Both the position numbers and the translations under genes were made by a program. The notes under the pieces were generated by a model, which saw only the letters and a list, made by a program, of their open reading frames with translations, searched no databases and was not told where the DNA came from. Positions 41,847 to 50,858 of a stretch of 64,000 nt of DNA are shown one piece after another (positions within the stretch are counted from its first letter, which is position 1; each line of letters begins with the position of its first letter). Location: contig NZ_LMSS01000006.1 in the NCBI RefSeq assembly GCF_001429605.1, positions 163,180 through 227,179 of the forward strand. Reading direction: 5' to 3'. The DNA comes from Phycicoccus sp. Soil802 (lineage in GTDB: Bacteria > Actinomycetota > Actinomycetes > Actinomycetales > Dermatophilaceae).

Positions 41847-43481
41847 ATGACCCACAACATTCCCATGGGTGGCACGAGCGGTGCAGAGGTGGTCGCCGAG
41901 GGCGGCGTGTCCCGCCGCTCGATCCTGCAGCTGGCCGCGTTCCTGGGCGCCGGCACCCTGCTCGGCCCGACCATCGCCGCGTGTGCCGGGCCGCAGACCA
42001 CCGGTGGTGGTGGGTCTGCCGCTGGCGGCACCGGAGGCAAGCTGAGCATCACGCTCAACCGCAACCTGGTGAGCCTGGACAACAAGCTCAACCAGTACGA
42101 CGCCGCCGTGACCGTCCAGCGGGCCGTGCGTCAGGCGCTGACGCGGATCGGCCTGGACCTCAAGCCCGAGCTGGTGCTGGCGAAGTCGTTCACCCAGACC
42201 TCGCCCACGGTGTGGACGGTCGCCCTGCGCGACGACATCCACTACTCCGACAAGTCGCCGGTCACCGTCGCCGACGTCGAGACCGCGATCAAGCTCTACT
42301 TCCAGGTCAAGGCCGGCTACGTCGCCTCGCAGTTCCCGGAGCAGCCCACCTTCGCCAAGGTCGACGACAAGAGCTTCACGCTCACCACCAAGAAGCCGGT
42401 CGTCACCCTCGACTCGCTGATGTCCAACATCCTCATCACGCCCGCCGCGGCCAACAAGGCCGAGGAGCTGCGCGAGGGCATCGGCTCCGGCCCGTTCACG
42501 GTGGCTGCCGCGGACTCGGGAACCGGCACCTACCGCCTGGTCCGCAACGAGAACTACTGGGGCGAGAAGGCCCTGCTCGACGAGGTCAACGTCAGCTACC
42601 AGGAGGAGGAGGGTGCGCGAGTCATCGCCCTCACCTCGGGCCAGACCGACGTCATCGACACGATCACCCCCGAGTCGGCCGACAGCCTCAAGACGAACAA
42701 GGACATCGAGGTCCTGCAGACGAAGGGCACGCGACTGATCCACCTCTTCTACAACTTCCGGAAGCCCGCCGGGCACCCGCTGACCAAGCCCGCGGTGCGC
42801 GAGGCGCTGTCCCACGCGATCGACCACGACGCCCTCATCAGCTCGCTGATGGCGGGGCAGGTGACCTCCGCCGAAGGCGTGGTCCCCTCCACCCTCGCCG
42901 GCTTCGCCGCGACGGGCACCTACACCTTCGACGTCGCCAAGGCGAAGTCCATGCTGGCGGCCGAGGGAGTCTCCGGGCTCAAGCTCCGGGCCATCTGGGA
43001 GGACTCGGAGTTCGCGGGTGCCGCGCGGGTCATGGAGGCCATCGTCGGGATGCTCGCCGACGTGGGCGTCACCCTGGAGCTCAAGCAGATCCCCAAGGGC
43101 GGCGACATCAACGCCTGGCGTCGCGGCGAGGCCGGCGACTGGGACATCCTCGGCAACGGCTACGGCAACCAGACCGGTCTGGCCATCACCAACCTCCAGG
43201 GCCAGTACGGCGGGACCGCGCAGAAGGAGAAGACCCGCGACACCTACCACGGGTTCGTCTTCCCCGAGGTGACCGCCCTGCTCGACCAGGCGTCGCAGAA
43301 CCCCGACGTGGCAGCCCGCAACGCCCAGCTCAAGGAGGCCCAGGAGAAGATCTGGGCGCTCTGGCCGGCGATGTGGGCCTGGACCCCGAACAACCTGCTC
43401 GCGCGTCGCAAGCGGGTCACCACGCTGGACCTGTCGCCGGGCAACTTCTACGACCTGTCCACCGTCAAGGTCTCCGGCTGA
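41847..43481 (+). CDS. Tat-exported lipoprotein, ABC substrate-binding protein (family 5)
   Basis: 544 aa from ATG at 41847 with AAGGAGG eight bases before it. Twin arginines at 23-24 (VSRRSILQLAAFLGAG) and the lipobox IAAC (Cys46) show a Tat-secreted lipoprotein. The mature part has the DppA/OppA (SBP_bac_5) pattern: LKPELVLAKSFTQTSPTVWT, LRDDIHYSDKSPVTVADVET, then a C-terminal lobe ending VTTLDLSPGNFYDL. First gene of a nine-gene operon. Family 5 receptors mostly bind peptides, but many bind oligosaccharides (cellobiose, galacturonides). The neighbours favour a sugar ligand here. Confidence 0.93.
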   Translation: MTHNIPMGGTSGAEVVAEGGVSRRSILQLAAFLGAGTLLGPTIAACAGPQTTGGGGSAAGGTGGKLSITLNRNLVSLDNKLNQYDAAVTVQRAVRQALTRIGLDLKPELVLAKSFTQTSPTVWTVALRDDIHYSDKSPVTVADVETAIKLYFQVKAGYVASQFPEQPTFAKVDDKSFTLTTKKPVVTLDSLMSNILITPAAANKAEELREGIGSGPFTVAAADSGTGTYRLVRNENYWGEKALLDEVNVSYQEEEGARVIALTSGQTDVIDTITPESADSLKTNKDIEVLQTKGTRLIHLFYNFRKPAGHPLTKPAVREALSHAIDHDALISSLMAGQVTSAEGVVPSTLAGFAATGTYTFDVAKAKSMLAAEGVSGLKLRAIWEDSEFAGAARVMEAIVGMLADVGVTLELKQIPKGGDINAWRRGEAGDWDILGNGYGNQTGLAITNLQGQYGGTAQKEKTRDTYHGFVFPEVTALLDQASQNPDVAARNAQLKEAQEKIWALWPAMWAWTPNNLLARRKRVTTLDLSPGNFYDLSTVKVSG

Positions 43482-43484
43482 CCG

Positions 43485-44417
43485 ATGGGCCGCTACGTCC
43501 TCAAGAGGGTCGCGCAGACGATCCTGACCGCCTGGTTCACGGTGACGGTCGTGTTCGTTCTGCTGCGGCTCGCCCCCGGCGACCCTGCGGTCAGCTACGC
43601 GCCGCCCAACCCCAGCTCCGAACAGCTGGACGCGATCCGCAAGGAGTTCGGCCTGGACCAGCCACTGCTGGGCCAGTACTGGACCTTCCTCGGTCACCTG
43701 CTCCACGGGGACGTCGGCCAGTCCTTCCAGTTCCGGCAGTCCGCCCTCACGGTGGTCCTCGACCGGCTTCCCTACACGATCACCCTGGCGGTGGCGGCCA
43801 TCGTCCTCACCGCACTGCTCGCGATCCCGCTCGGGGTCTGGATGGCCCGACGGGCCAACACGGGAGCCGAGCTCGGGGCCAACATCGCGACCATCGCCGG
43901 CCAGTCGATGCCGGACTTCTGGATCGGGTTCGTCCTGCTGATCCTGTTCGCCGTCAACCTGCACTGGTTCCCGTCGTCCGGGTTCACCTCGGTCTCGTCG
44001 CTGGTCCTGCCGACGGTCACCATCGTCGTCCTCCAGGTCGCCCTCATCTCCCGCCTCGTGCGGCGGGAGATGTCGGCGAACCTGGGGGCGCCGTACGTCA
44101 CGATCGCCCGGTCCCGTGGGGTGTCGGAGCGCCGGCTCACCTGGCGCTACGCGTTCTCCAACTCGGCGATCCCCGTCGTCACCGCGCTGGGCACCCGGTT
44201 CGCGGCCATGCTGAACGGTGTGGTGATCGTCGAGGTGGTGTTCCGGTGGCCAGGAGTCGGCCAGCTGGTCGTCGACGCCCTCGAGCGCCGCGACCTGCCC
44301 GTCATCCAGGCGACCGTCCTCGTCACCGTGCTCCTGGCCTTGTTCGTCCAGCTCGCGGTCGACCTGATCTACCCGCTGCTCGACCCGCGGGTCCGGCTTG
44401 GAGAGGCGGCCCGCTGA
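43485..44417 (+). CDS. ABC importer permease, DppB type
   Basis: 310 aa, starts 3 bp after the binding protein. Six membrane helices, the N-terminal YVLKRVAQTILTAWFTVTVV of OppB/DppB proteins, APGDPA in the first periplasmic loop, and the EAA-loop region (TIARSRGVSERRLTWRYAFS). The C-terminal segment ends LLALFVQLAVDLIYPLLDPR, the usual end of this family. Couples to the permease encoded next. Confidence 0.94.
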   Translation: MGRYVLKRVAQTILTAWFTVTVVFVLLRLAPGDPAVSYAPPNPSSEQLDAIRKEFGLDQPLLGQYWTFLGHLLHGDVGQSFQFRQSALTVVLDRLPYTITLAVAAIVLTALLAIPLGVWMARRANTGAELGANIATIAGQSMPDFWIGFVLLILFAVNLHWFPSSGFTSVSSLVLPTVTIVVLQVALISRLVRREMSANLGAPYVTIARSRGVSERRLTWRYAFSNSAIPVVTALGTRFAAMLNGVVIVEVVFRWPGVGQLVVDALERRDLPVIQATVLVTVLLALFVQLAVDLIYPLLDPRVRLGEAAR

Positions 44418-45328
44418 TGGCCATCCACGCAACCAACGACCAGACCGCCACCCCCACGGCGGTGACCCCGCGGCAGCTGCGTCGTTCCGCGGCGCAGCGC
44501 AAGGCCCGGCACAGCACGATCAAGATCTGGCTGGGTGCGATCTGCGCATCCGTCATCGTGATCCCCGTCGCGCTCGCGCGGGTGTTGCCGCTGCCCGACC
44601 CGGTGCGGGGCGTGCTCCGCGAGAGCTCCCTCCCCCCACTCTCCGAGGGGCACCTGCTGGGCACCGACCCCAACGGTCGCGACCTGCTCTCCCGCATCCT
44701 GCACGGCGGCCAGACCAGCCTCGTCATCGGCCTGCTGGCCATCGTCATCTCGGGGCTGGTGGGCATCATCCTCGGGGCAGTTGCCGGCTACTACGGCAGC
44801 TGGGTCGACACGCTCGTGTCGCGGGCGCTCGAAGCCCAGATGTCCCTGCCGCTGCTGCTCATGCTCCTGCTCGTCGTGGCCCTCTTCGGACCGTCGGTCC
44901 CGGTCATCACGGTGGTCATCGCCCTGGCCCAGTGGCCCGAACCAGCGCGCCTCACGCGCGCCCTCGTCCTGGTCGAACGCGAGAAGCCCTACGTCGCCGC
45001 AGCCCAGGTGCTGGGCCTGCGCCGCCCGACCGTGATCGGCCGCCACATCATCCCGAACATCCTCCCGCAGGTCCTCGTCGTGGTCTTCCTGCTCCTGGCG
45101 CAGGCCGTCCTGCTCGAGAGTGCCCTGAGCTTCCTCGGTGCCGGTGTGCAACGGCCCTACCCCACGTGGGGCGGGATCATCTCGGACGGCCGCGAGCTCT
45201 TCGTGACCGGCAAGTGGTGGCTCGTCACCCTCCCCGGTGTGGCCATCGCACTGCTGGTCATCGGCGTGAACCTCCTCGGCGACGGGCTGCGCGACCGCAC
45301 CCGTCGGGCCAAGGCCGGTGACGCCTGA
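44417..45328 (+). CDS. ABC importer permease, DppC type
   Basis: 303 aa from ATG at 44417, sharing one base with the previous stop (TGATG). The protein has a long cytoplasmic N-terminus of about 35 residues and then the DppC pattern: HLLGTDPNGRDLLSRILHGG, LSRALEAQMSLPLLLMLLLV, and the EAA loop VAAAQVLGLRRPTVIGRHIIPN. The end LAVGVNLLGDGLRD-like (VIGVNLLGDGLRDR) is diagnostic. It heterodimerises with the preceding permease. Confidence 0.94.
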   Translation: MAIHATNDQTATPTAVTPRQLRRSAAQRKARHSTIKIWLGAICASVIVIPVALARVLPLPDPVRGVLRESSLPPLSEGHLLGTDPNGRDLLSRILHGGQTSLVIGLLAIVISGLVGIILGAVAGYYGSWVDTLVSRALEAQMSLPLLLMLLLVVALFGPSVPVITVVIALAQWPEPARLTRALVLVEREKPYVAAAQVLGLRRPTVIGRHIIPNILPQVLVVVFLLLAQAVLLESALSFLGAGVQRPYPTWGGIISDGRELFVTGKWWLVTLPGVAIALLVIGVNLLGDGLRDRTRRAKAGDA

Positions 45329-46239
45329 TGTCCGTCCTCACCGTCCGCGACCTCGTCGTGGAGCTCATGACCCCCCGCGGGGTGATCCGGGCCGTCGACG
45401 GCGTGAGCTTCGACCTCGACGCCGGGGAGACCGTCACCATCATCGGTGAGTCGGGCTCCGGCAAGTCCACCACCGCCATGGCGTTGCTCCGGCTGCTGCC
45501 CGACGACCTCGCCGTCATCTCCGGCTCGGCCCAGATCGACGGCCAGGACGTCGTGGGCACGCGCAAGCACATCGGCACCCTGCGCGGGCGCTCCGTGGCG
45601 CTCATCCCCCAGGACCCCATGACGGCGCTCAACCCGATCGCCACCGTGGGCAAGCAGATGGTCGAGGCCATCCGGCACGCCCACCCGTCGCTGTCGAAGG
45701 CGCAGGCCCGCGAACGCGCCCTCGACCTGCTGCGACAGGTGCACCTCAGCGCCCCCGAGCGACGGATCAAGTCCTACCCGCACGAGCTCTCCGGCGGCAT
45801 GCTCCAGCGCGTGCTCATCGCGATGGCCCTGTCGACCGAGCCCCGGCTCATCGTCGCCGACGAGCCCACCTCGGCCCTCGACGTCACCGTCCAGGCCGGC
45901 ATCCTCGACCTCCTGCTGGAGATGCAGGAGCGCACCGGGGTCGCCGTGCTGCTCATCACCCACGACCTGGGCGTGGCCCGGCTCATGAGTGACCGCATCC
46001 ACGTCATGCACCGCGGGGTGTTCGTCGAGGACGGACCTGTCGAGCAGGTCGTCGACCACCCCACGCACGACTACACCCGAGCCCTCCTCGCGGCCATTCC
46101 CGAGCTGGGCGACTGGACCGACCCCGAGGCCCCCTCGCAGGTCGGGGAGTCGGAGCGCGCGGACTCACCGCACCCCGATGACGCGCCGCTGCCCGAGCCG
46201 GCCGGCACACCCGCCACGAACGGAGGGCCACGAGCATGA
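45328..46239 (+). CDS. ABC importer ATPase, DppD type
   Basis: 303 aa, starting on the last base of the previous stop. Walker A GESGSGKST (40-48), signature LSGGM in YPHELSGGMLQRVLIAMA, and Walker B RLIVADEPTSALDVT. The C-terminal oligopeptide/dipeptide-specific extension (NP...HP.TR-type, here DHPTHDYTRALLAAIPEL) is present, confirming the Opp/Dpp subclass. A Glu/Pro/Asp-rich tail follows. Confidence 0.95.
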   Translation: MSVLTVRDLVVELMTPRGVIRAVDGVSFDLDAGETVTIIGESGSGKSTTAMALLRLLPDDLAVISGSAQIDGQDVVGTRKHIGTLRGRSVALIPQDPMTALNPIATVGKQMVEAIRHAHPSLSKAQARERALDLLRQVHLSAPERRIKSYPHELSGGMLQRVLIAMALSTEPRLIVADEPTSALDVTVQAGILDLLLEMQERTGVAVLLITHDLGVARLMSDRIHVMHRGVFVEDGPVEQVVDHPTHDYTRALLAAIPELGDWTDPEAPSQVGESERADSPHPDDAPLPEPAGTPATNGGPRA

Positions 46240-47126
46240 GCCCCAGCCAGAGCCACCAGGACGCGACGGCGCCCGCACCCGGCGCTCCCCTGCTCGAGGT
46301 GTCCGGACTGGTCGTCGAGTACCGCCGTGGTCGGGAGACCTTCCGCGCCGTCGACGACGTGTCGTTCTCGGTGCCCCGCGGCGGGTGCCTCGCGGTCGTC
46401 GGTGAGTCCGGCTGCGGCAAGTCCACGATCGCCAAGGCCCTGGTCCGGCTGGTCAAGCCGACGGCCGGCTCCATGGTGTTCGACGGCACGGACCTCGCCA
46501 CCGTGTCCGAGCGCGACCTGCGCCCGATGCGGCACCGGATCCAGATGGTCTTCCAGGACCCCTACGGGTCGCTCGATCCGCACCTCACCGCGCAGCAGAT
46601 CGTGGCCGAGCCGATGCAGGTCCGCGGCGAGCGCTCCGCCACGGTGCGCCGCAAGCGCTCGGCCGAGCTCCTCGACCGGGTCGGGCTGCCCACCTCCGCG
46701 CTCCAGCGCAAGCCGCACGAGTTCTCGGGAGGACAACGACAGCGGATCGGTATCGCGCGTGCCCTCGCCTCCGAGCCCGACCTGCTCGTCCTCGACGAGG
46801 CGACCAGTGCCCTCGACGTGTCAGTGCAGGCCCAGGTGCTCGCCATCCTCGCCCAGCTGCGGCAGGACACCGGGCTGACCTATCTCTTCATCTCGCACAA
46901 CCTCGGGGTCGTGCGGGCCATCTCCGAGGAGGTGCTGGTGCTGCGCGCTGGGACGGTCGTCGAGAGAGGTGAGACGGAGCAGGTGCTCGCCTCGCCCGCC
47001 GACCCCTACACCCGCCGGCTGCGACGTTCGGCGCTCGAGCCCTCGCGGATGGTGGGGCGCAAGCCGCGCGAGGTCGTGCGCGGGGTGGCCGCCGCCCGCA
47101 TCGCCGAGAGCGCCGCGAGCGCATGA
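46236..47126 (+). CDS. ABC importer ATPase, DppF type
   Basis: 296 aa, ATGA overlap of 4 bp with the previous gene. Walker A GESGCGKST at 56-64, Q-loop QMVFQDPYGSLDPHLTAQQI, signature FSGGQRQRIGIARAL, Walker B LLVLDEATSALDVSVQ. The second ATPase of the heteromeric importer. Its C-terminal extension (SPADPYTRRLRRSAL) corresponds to the Opp/Dpp-specific domain in short form. Confidence 0.95.
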   Translation: MSPSQSHQDATAPAPGAPLLEVSGLVVEYRRGRETFRAVDDVSFSVPRGGCLAVVGESGCGKSTIAKALVRLVKPTAGSMVFDGTDLATVSERDLRPMRHRIQMVFQDPYGSLDPHLTAQQIVAEPMQVRGERSATVRRKRSAELLDRVGLPTSALQRKPHEFSGGQRQRIGIARALASEPDLLVLDEATSALDVSVQAQVLAILAQLRQDTGLTYLFISHNLGVVRAISEEVLVLRAGTVVERGETEQVLASPADPYTRRLRRSALEPSRMVGRKPREVVRGVAAARIAESAASA

Positions 47127-48100
47127 GCCCGACCGAGCTCGCTGGGTTGGACACCCCGCTCCCCCAGCTGGTGCTGGGCACGATGACGTTCGGTGACACC
47201 GCCGACGCCGACACCTCACGCGCCATGGTCGACGCCGCCCTCGAGGCAGGCATCACCTGGCTGGACACTGCCAACGGGTATGCCGCGACCCGCACCGAGG
47301 AGATCCTCGGCGAGGTCCTCGCAGGGCGTCGGGACCAGTTCTCCGTGGCCACCAAGGCCGGCATCTACGCGGGCGACGCCGGTGGCGAACCCTTGCTGTC
47401 CCGCAAGGGAGTCCGCACGTCGCTCGAGGCAAGCCTGCGTCGGCTGCGCACCGACCACGTCGACCTCTTCTACCTGCACCAGCCCGACCGGTCGGTGTCC
47501 GTGGACGAGACCGCCGACGCCCTCGCCGATGTCGTCGCCTCGGGGATGGCGAAGGCCGTCGGGGTGTCCAACTTCGCCGCTTGGCAGATCGCCGACCTCA
47601 CCGGGGCGTGCGAGCGGGCAGGTGCGCCGCGCCCGGTCGTGGCCCAACAGCTCTACAACCTCGTCGCCCGACGGGTCGAGGACGAGTACGCCGAGTTCGC
47701 GACGACGCACGGGCTGGCCACGATCGTCTACAACCCGCTGGGTGGCGGCCTCCTCACCGGCCGACACAGCTTCGACGCCGCGCCCGGTGAAGGTCGCTTC
47801 GGCTCGTCGTCGCTGTCGACCATGTACCGCGACCGCTACTGGAACCGCAGTCTGTTCGAGGCGGTCGACGCCTTGGCCGCCATCGCGAGCGACGCCGGGA
47901 TCGGCCTCCCGGAGCTGTCACTGCGGTGGCTCCTCTCCCGACCGGTGGTCTCCGCCGTCCTGCTCGGCGGGTCGAAGCCCGACCAGCTCCGGGCCAACAT
48001 CGCCGCGGCCGACCGTGGACCCTTGTCCGCCGACACCGTCGCGGCGTGCGACGAGGTCGGCGCCACCCTGGCCGGCCCCATGCCGGCCTACAACCGATAG
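47123..48100 (+). CDS. Aldo/keto reductase in the acid-sugar operon
   Basis: 325 aa, ATGA overlap with the ATPase gene. TIM-barrel AKR with the catalytic tetrad D48 (LDTANGY), Y53, K78 (ATKAG) and H119 (FYLHQPD), and the NADP-binding VSAVLLGGSKPDQL near the C-terminus. Typical substrates are sugar aldehydes or small keto compounds. Placed between the importer and the aldolase, it probably interconverts a sugar aldehyde or keto-acid intermediate of the imported compound. Confidence 0.92.
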   Translation: MSPTELAGLDTPLPQLVLGTMTFGDTADADTSRAMVDAALEAGITWLDTANGYAATRTEEILGEVLAGRRDQFSVATKAGIYAGDAGGEPLLSRKGVRTSLEASLRRLRTDHVDLFYLHQPDRSVSVDETADALADVVASGMAKAVGVSNFAAWQIADLTGACERAGAPRPVVAQQLYNLVARRVEDEYAEFATTHGLATIVYNPLGGGLLTGRHSFDAAPGEGRFGSSSLSTMYRDRYWNRSLFEAVDALAAIASDAGIGLPELSLRWLLSRPVVSAVLLGGSKPDQLRANIAAADRGPLSADTVAACDEVGATLAGPMPAYNR

Positions 48101-48107
48101 GAGCACC

Positions 48108-48902
48108 GTGAGTTCCCCTGTGCCGCAGACCAACCCGACCGCCCAGGAGTTCACCCGGAGGTTGGGTGCACGGGAACGCGCCGTCGGCTACTGGGTCGTC
48201 CTGGACGCCCCCGTGGCCACCGAGCGGATCGCCCGCCTCGGCTACGACTACGTCTGCCTCGACGCGCAGCACGGGCTGCTCGGCTACAGCGGGCTGCTCG
48301 CGGGCCTGATGGCGGTCGACGCCGGCCGAGCCTCGGTCGGGCTGGTCCGGGTGGGCGCCAACGACCCCTTCCACATCGGCCAGGCCCTCGACGCCGGAGC
48401 AGCGGGCGTCATCGTCCCGCTGGTCAACACCGCTGACGACGCCCGACGGGCGGTGGCGGCCGCGACCTACCCGCCGACAGGGGTGCGGTCGTACGGCCCC
48501 ATGCGGTCAGGACTGCGCATCGGCCCGGTCCCGGCGGAGGCGAACGCCGCGGTCTCCTGCCTCGCCATGATCGAGACCCCGGAGGGGCTCGCGAACGTCG
48601 AGGAGATCTGCGCCGTCCCCGGTCTGACCGGCATCTACGTCGGCCCGTCCGACCTGTGCCTCGCCGTCGGCGGGGCCTTCCCGGGCGATCCGGCCGTCGG
48701 CGACGAGTTCGAGGCCGCCCTGACCCGGATCAGCGCCGCCGCCGAGGCCGCCGGTGTGGCTGCAGGCATCCACACCCCCGCTGGCGCCGATGCGGCCCGG
48801 CGGCTCGGACAGGGCTTCACCTTCGCCACGGTCTCGTCCGACCTGGTCCACCTCGAGCGCGCTGCTGCCGACCACCTGGCCGCCGCCAGCGCGACCCCGT
48901 GA
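48108..48902 (+). CDS. HpcH/HpaI family aldolase
   Basis: 264 aa from GTG at 48108, with TAGGAG seven bases before it. Class II, metal-dependent pyruvate-type aldolase: YVCLDAQHGLLGYSG (the His of DxxHG), LVRVGANDPFHIGQALDAGAAGVIVPLVNT with the catalytic Arg, and MIETPEGLANVEEI with the metal Glu and IYVGPSDL as the second metal-binding site. The motif has DAQHG in place of the common DGEHAP/DAEH. Such enzymes split 2-keto-3-deoxy sugar acids into pyruvate and an aldehyde. Predicted to act on an intermediate of the operon's acid sugar. Confidence 0.92.
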   Translation: MSSPVPQTNPTAQEFTRRLGARERAVGYWVVLDAPVATERIARLGYDYVCLDAQHGLLGYSGLLAGLMAVDAGRASVGLVRVGANDPFHIGQALDAGAAGVIVPLVNTADDARRAVAAATYPPTGVRSYGPMRSGLRIGPVPAEANAAVSCLAMIETPEGLANVEEICAVPGLTGIYVGPSDLCLAVGGAFPGDPAVGDEFEAALTRISAAAEAAGVAAGIHTPAGADAARRLGQGFTFATVSSDLVHLERAAADHLAAASATP

Positions 48903-50125
48903 CCATGGCCACCGCGCTCGGCACCGACGGCGTCCTCCGCTCGCGCGAGGGGGACGACGGGGTCGAGGAGGCCTTCCTGCCCGCACCGACGGTCCAGTCC
49001 CACGCGGCCAACCTCGCCGTGCTCGGTGACGGAAGCCTCGGCTGCGTCTGGTTCGGCGGCACGCAGGAGGGCGTGGCCGACATCGACGTGTGGTTCTCGC
49101 GACTCGCGCCCGGGGCCGACCAGTGGACCGAACCCATCCGGTTGTCCGACGACCCCACCCGCTCCGAGCAGAACCCAGTGCTCTTTCCCGCCCCCGACGG
49201 CCGCCTCTGGCTGTTCCACACCGCACAGCACGCCGGCGACCAGGACACGTCCTTCGTCCGGGCGCGGACCTCGCCGGACCACGGCGCGACGTGGGGTCCG
49301 GCGCGGACCCTGCTCGAGGCCGAGCGCGGCGGGGTCTTTGTCCGCCAGCCCCCCGTCGTGCTTCCCTCGGGGACCTGGGTGCTCCCCACCTTCACGTGCG
49401 TGCGGGTGCCCGGCGAGAAGTGGGTCGGCGACAGCGACACCAGCAGCGTGTGGGTCTCGACCGACGAGGGCGGCTCGTGGACCGAGCGCGAGGTGCCGGA
49501 CTCGACGGGGTGCGTCCACATGAGCATCGTGCCGAGGGCCGATGGGGGGTATGCCGCGTACTACCGGAGCCGGTGGGCGGACCACGTCTACCGCAGCGTC
49601 TCCGACGACGGACTCGACTGGACCGCACCGCAGCCCACCGAGCTGCCCAACAACAACTCGTCGATCCAGGCGGCGCCGTTGACAGGTCACCGAACGGCGT
49701 TGGTGCTCAACGAGAGCAGCCGCCTCGACGCCGTCGCGCGCCGGGTCTCGCTGTACGACGAGATCGACGACGACGGCATCAGCGATGCGGCCCCAGCCGA
49801 GCCCGAGACCGTGTCGCAGGAGGACCTGGTCGCGGTGCAGGGCGCCTTCTGGGGAGCACCCCGCGCGCCCCTCACCCTGGCCGTGTCGGGTGACGACGGA
49901 GCGACCTGGCCGCTGCGCTGGGTGCTCGAGGACGGCGACGGCTACTGCCTGAGCAACAACTCCCGCGACGGCGTGAACCGTGAGCTGAGCTACCCGTCCG
50001 TCTGCCAGGACGCCTCGGGCACGGTGCACGTGGCATTCACGTACCACCGCCGCGCCATCCGGCACCTCCGCATCCGGGCGGCCGCCCTCGACGCCCGAGC
50101 CGCTGCAGCACCGCCTTCCGCATGA
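48899..50125 (+). CDS. Sialidase-like (BNR/Asp-box) beta-propeller, cytoplasmic
   Basis: 408 aa. The GTG at 48899 overlaps the aldolase stop (GTGA); ATG at 48905 is an alternative. Four Asp-box motifs, SPDHGATW (125-132), STDEGGSW (187-194), SDDGLDW near 235 and SGDDGATW (330-337), mark a six-bladed propeller of the BNR_2/exo-alpha-sialidase type. The order and spacing agree. No signal peptide is present, so unlike secreted sialidases it should work on imported material. The canonical sialidase Arg triad cannot be assigned with confidence. It could hydrolyse, or eliminate across, a glycosidic bond to an acid sugar. Confidence 0.85.
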   Translation: MTMATALGTDGVLRSREGDDGVEEAFLPAPTVQSHAANLAVLGDGSLGCVWFGGTQEGVADIDVWFSRLAPGADQWTEPIRLSDDPTRSEQNPVLFPAPDGRLWLFHTAQHAGDQDTSFVRARTSPDHGATWGPARTLLEAERGGVFVRQPPVVLPSGTWVLPTFTCVRVPGEKWVGDSDTSSVWVSTDEGGSWTEREVPDSTGCVHMSIVPRADGGYAAYYRSRWADHVYRSVSDDGLDWTAPQPTELPNNNSSIQAAPLTGHRTALVLNESSRLDAVARRVSLYDEIDDDGISDAAPAEPETVSQEDLVAVQGAFWGAPRAPLTLAVSGDDGATWPLRWVLEDGDGYCLSNNSRDGVNRELSYPSVCQDASGTVHVAFTYHRRAIRHLRIRAAALDARAAAAPPSA

Positions 50126-50811
50126 GTCGGACCGCCGTCGTCACCGGCGTCAGCTCCGGCATCGGGAGGGCGATCGCCCGTCGCCTGCTCGACGACGGCT
50201 GGTCGGTCGTGGGGCTGTCCCGCACCCGGCCGGCACGCGGCGACCTGCCCGGGCTCGACTGGCGTGCCGCGGACCTGGCCGACACCGGTCCCGCGACGGG
50301 TGTCGCGGCAGCCGTCGCCGACCTGGGCGTGGTCCACGCCCTCGTCCATGCGGCCGGCTTCCAGGAGTCCGGTCCGCTGACCGACCTCGACCCCGGGGCC
50401 AGCGAGCGCATGCACGCCGTCCACGTCGGCGCTGCCGTGCGTCTTGCCTCCTGCCTCGAGGGACGGCTGGCCGACGGCGGGCGGATCCTGCTCATCGGTA
50501 GCCGAACCGCTGACGGGGCCTGGGGCAAGAGCCAGTACGCCGCCACCAAGGCCGCGCTGCGGGCGCTCAGCAGGTCGTGGGCGATGGAGCTCACCGACCG
50601 GGCGATCACGGTCAACGTCCTCGAGCCCGGGCCCACCGGGACCGCGATGACCGCTGACCCCCGGCGCGCGGCGACGCCGCCCCGGACCCCACCCCTCGGC
50701 CGGCTGGTCCGGGCCGAAGAGGTCGCGGCCTACGCATCGTTCCTCCTCGAGCACACCGGCGCGATGGTCACCGGACAGCACGTGGTGATCTGCGCCGGTG
50801 CCTCGCTCTGA
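50122..50811 (+). CDS. Short-chain dehydrogenase/reductase ending the acid-sugar operon
   Basis: 229 aa, ATGA overlap. Nucleotide loop TGVSSGIG (8-15) and catalytic S127, Y139, K143 (SQYAATKAAL) are intact. The NNAG motif is HAAG here. The basic residue after strand 2 (SRTRPARG) suggests NADP preference. A short SDR with the C-terminus CAGASL. Likely oxidises or reduces a sugar or sugar acid in the same pathway. The operon ends here, 190 bp before the aceE start. Confidence 0.9.
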   Translation: MSRTAVVTGVSSGIGRAIARRLLDDGWSVVGLSRTRPARGDLPGLDWRAADLADTGPATGVAAAVADLGVVHALVHAAGFQESGPLTDLDPGASERMHAVHVGAAVRLASCLEGRLADGGRILLIGSRTADGAWGKSQYAATKAALRALSRSWAMELTDRAITVNVLEPGPTGTAMTADPRRAATPPRTPPLGRLVRAEEVAAYASFLLEHTGAMVTGQHVVICAGASL

Positions 50812-50858
50812 CCCGGCCGGCCCCACCGGTCCGGAGTCGGCGGACCGACCGGCGCAGA

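Noticed and set aside
41208-44432. 1074-residue leftward open frame opposite the kinase and importer genes
   Set aside because: High-GC antisense artefact: repetitive Arg/Gly/Val/Asp composition, no domain signal, and it covers several well-identified genes on the other frames.
41741-45328. 1195-residue rightward open frame
   Set aside because: Only its last 303 codons are real (the DppC-type permease from 44417). The earlier part is an Arg/His-rich shadow of the binding protein and the first permease.
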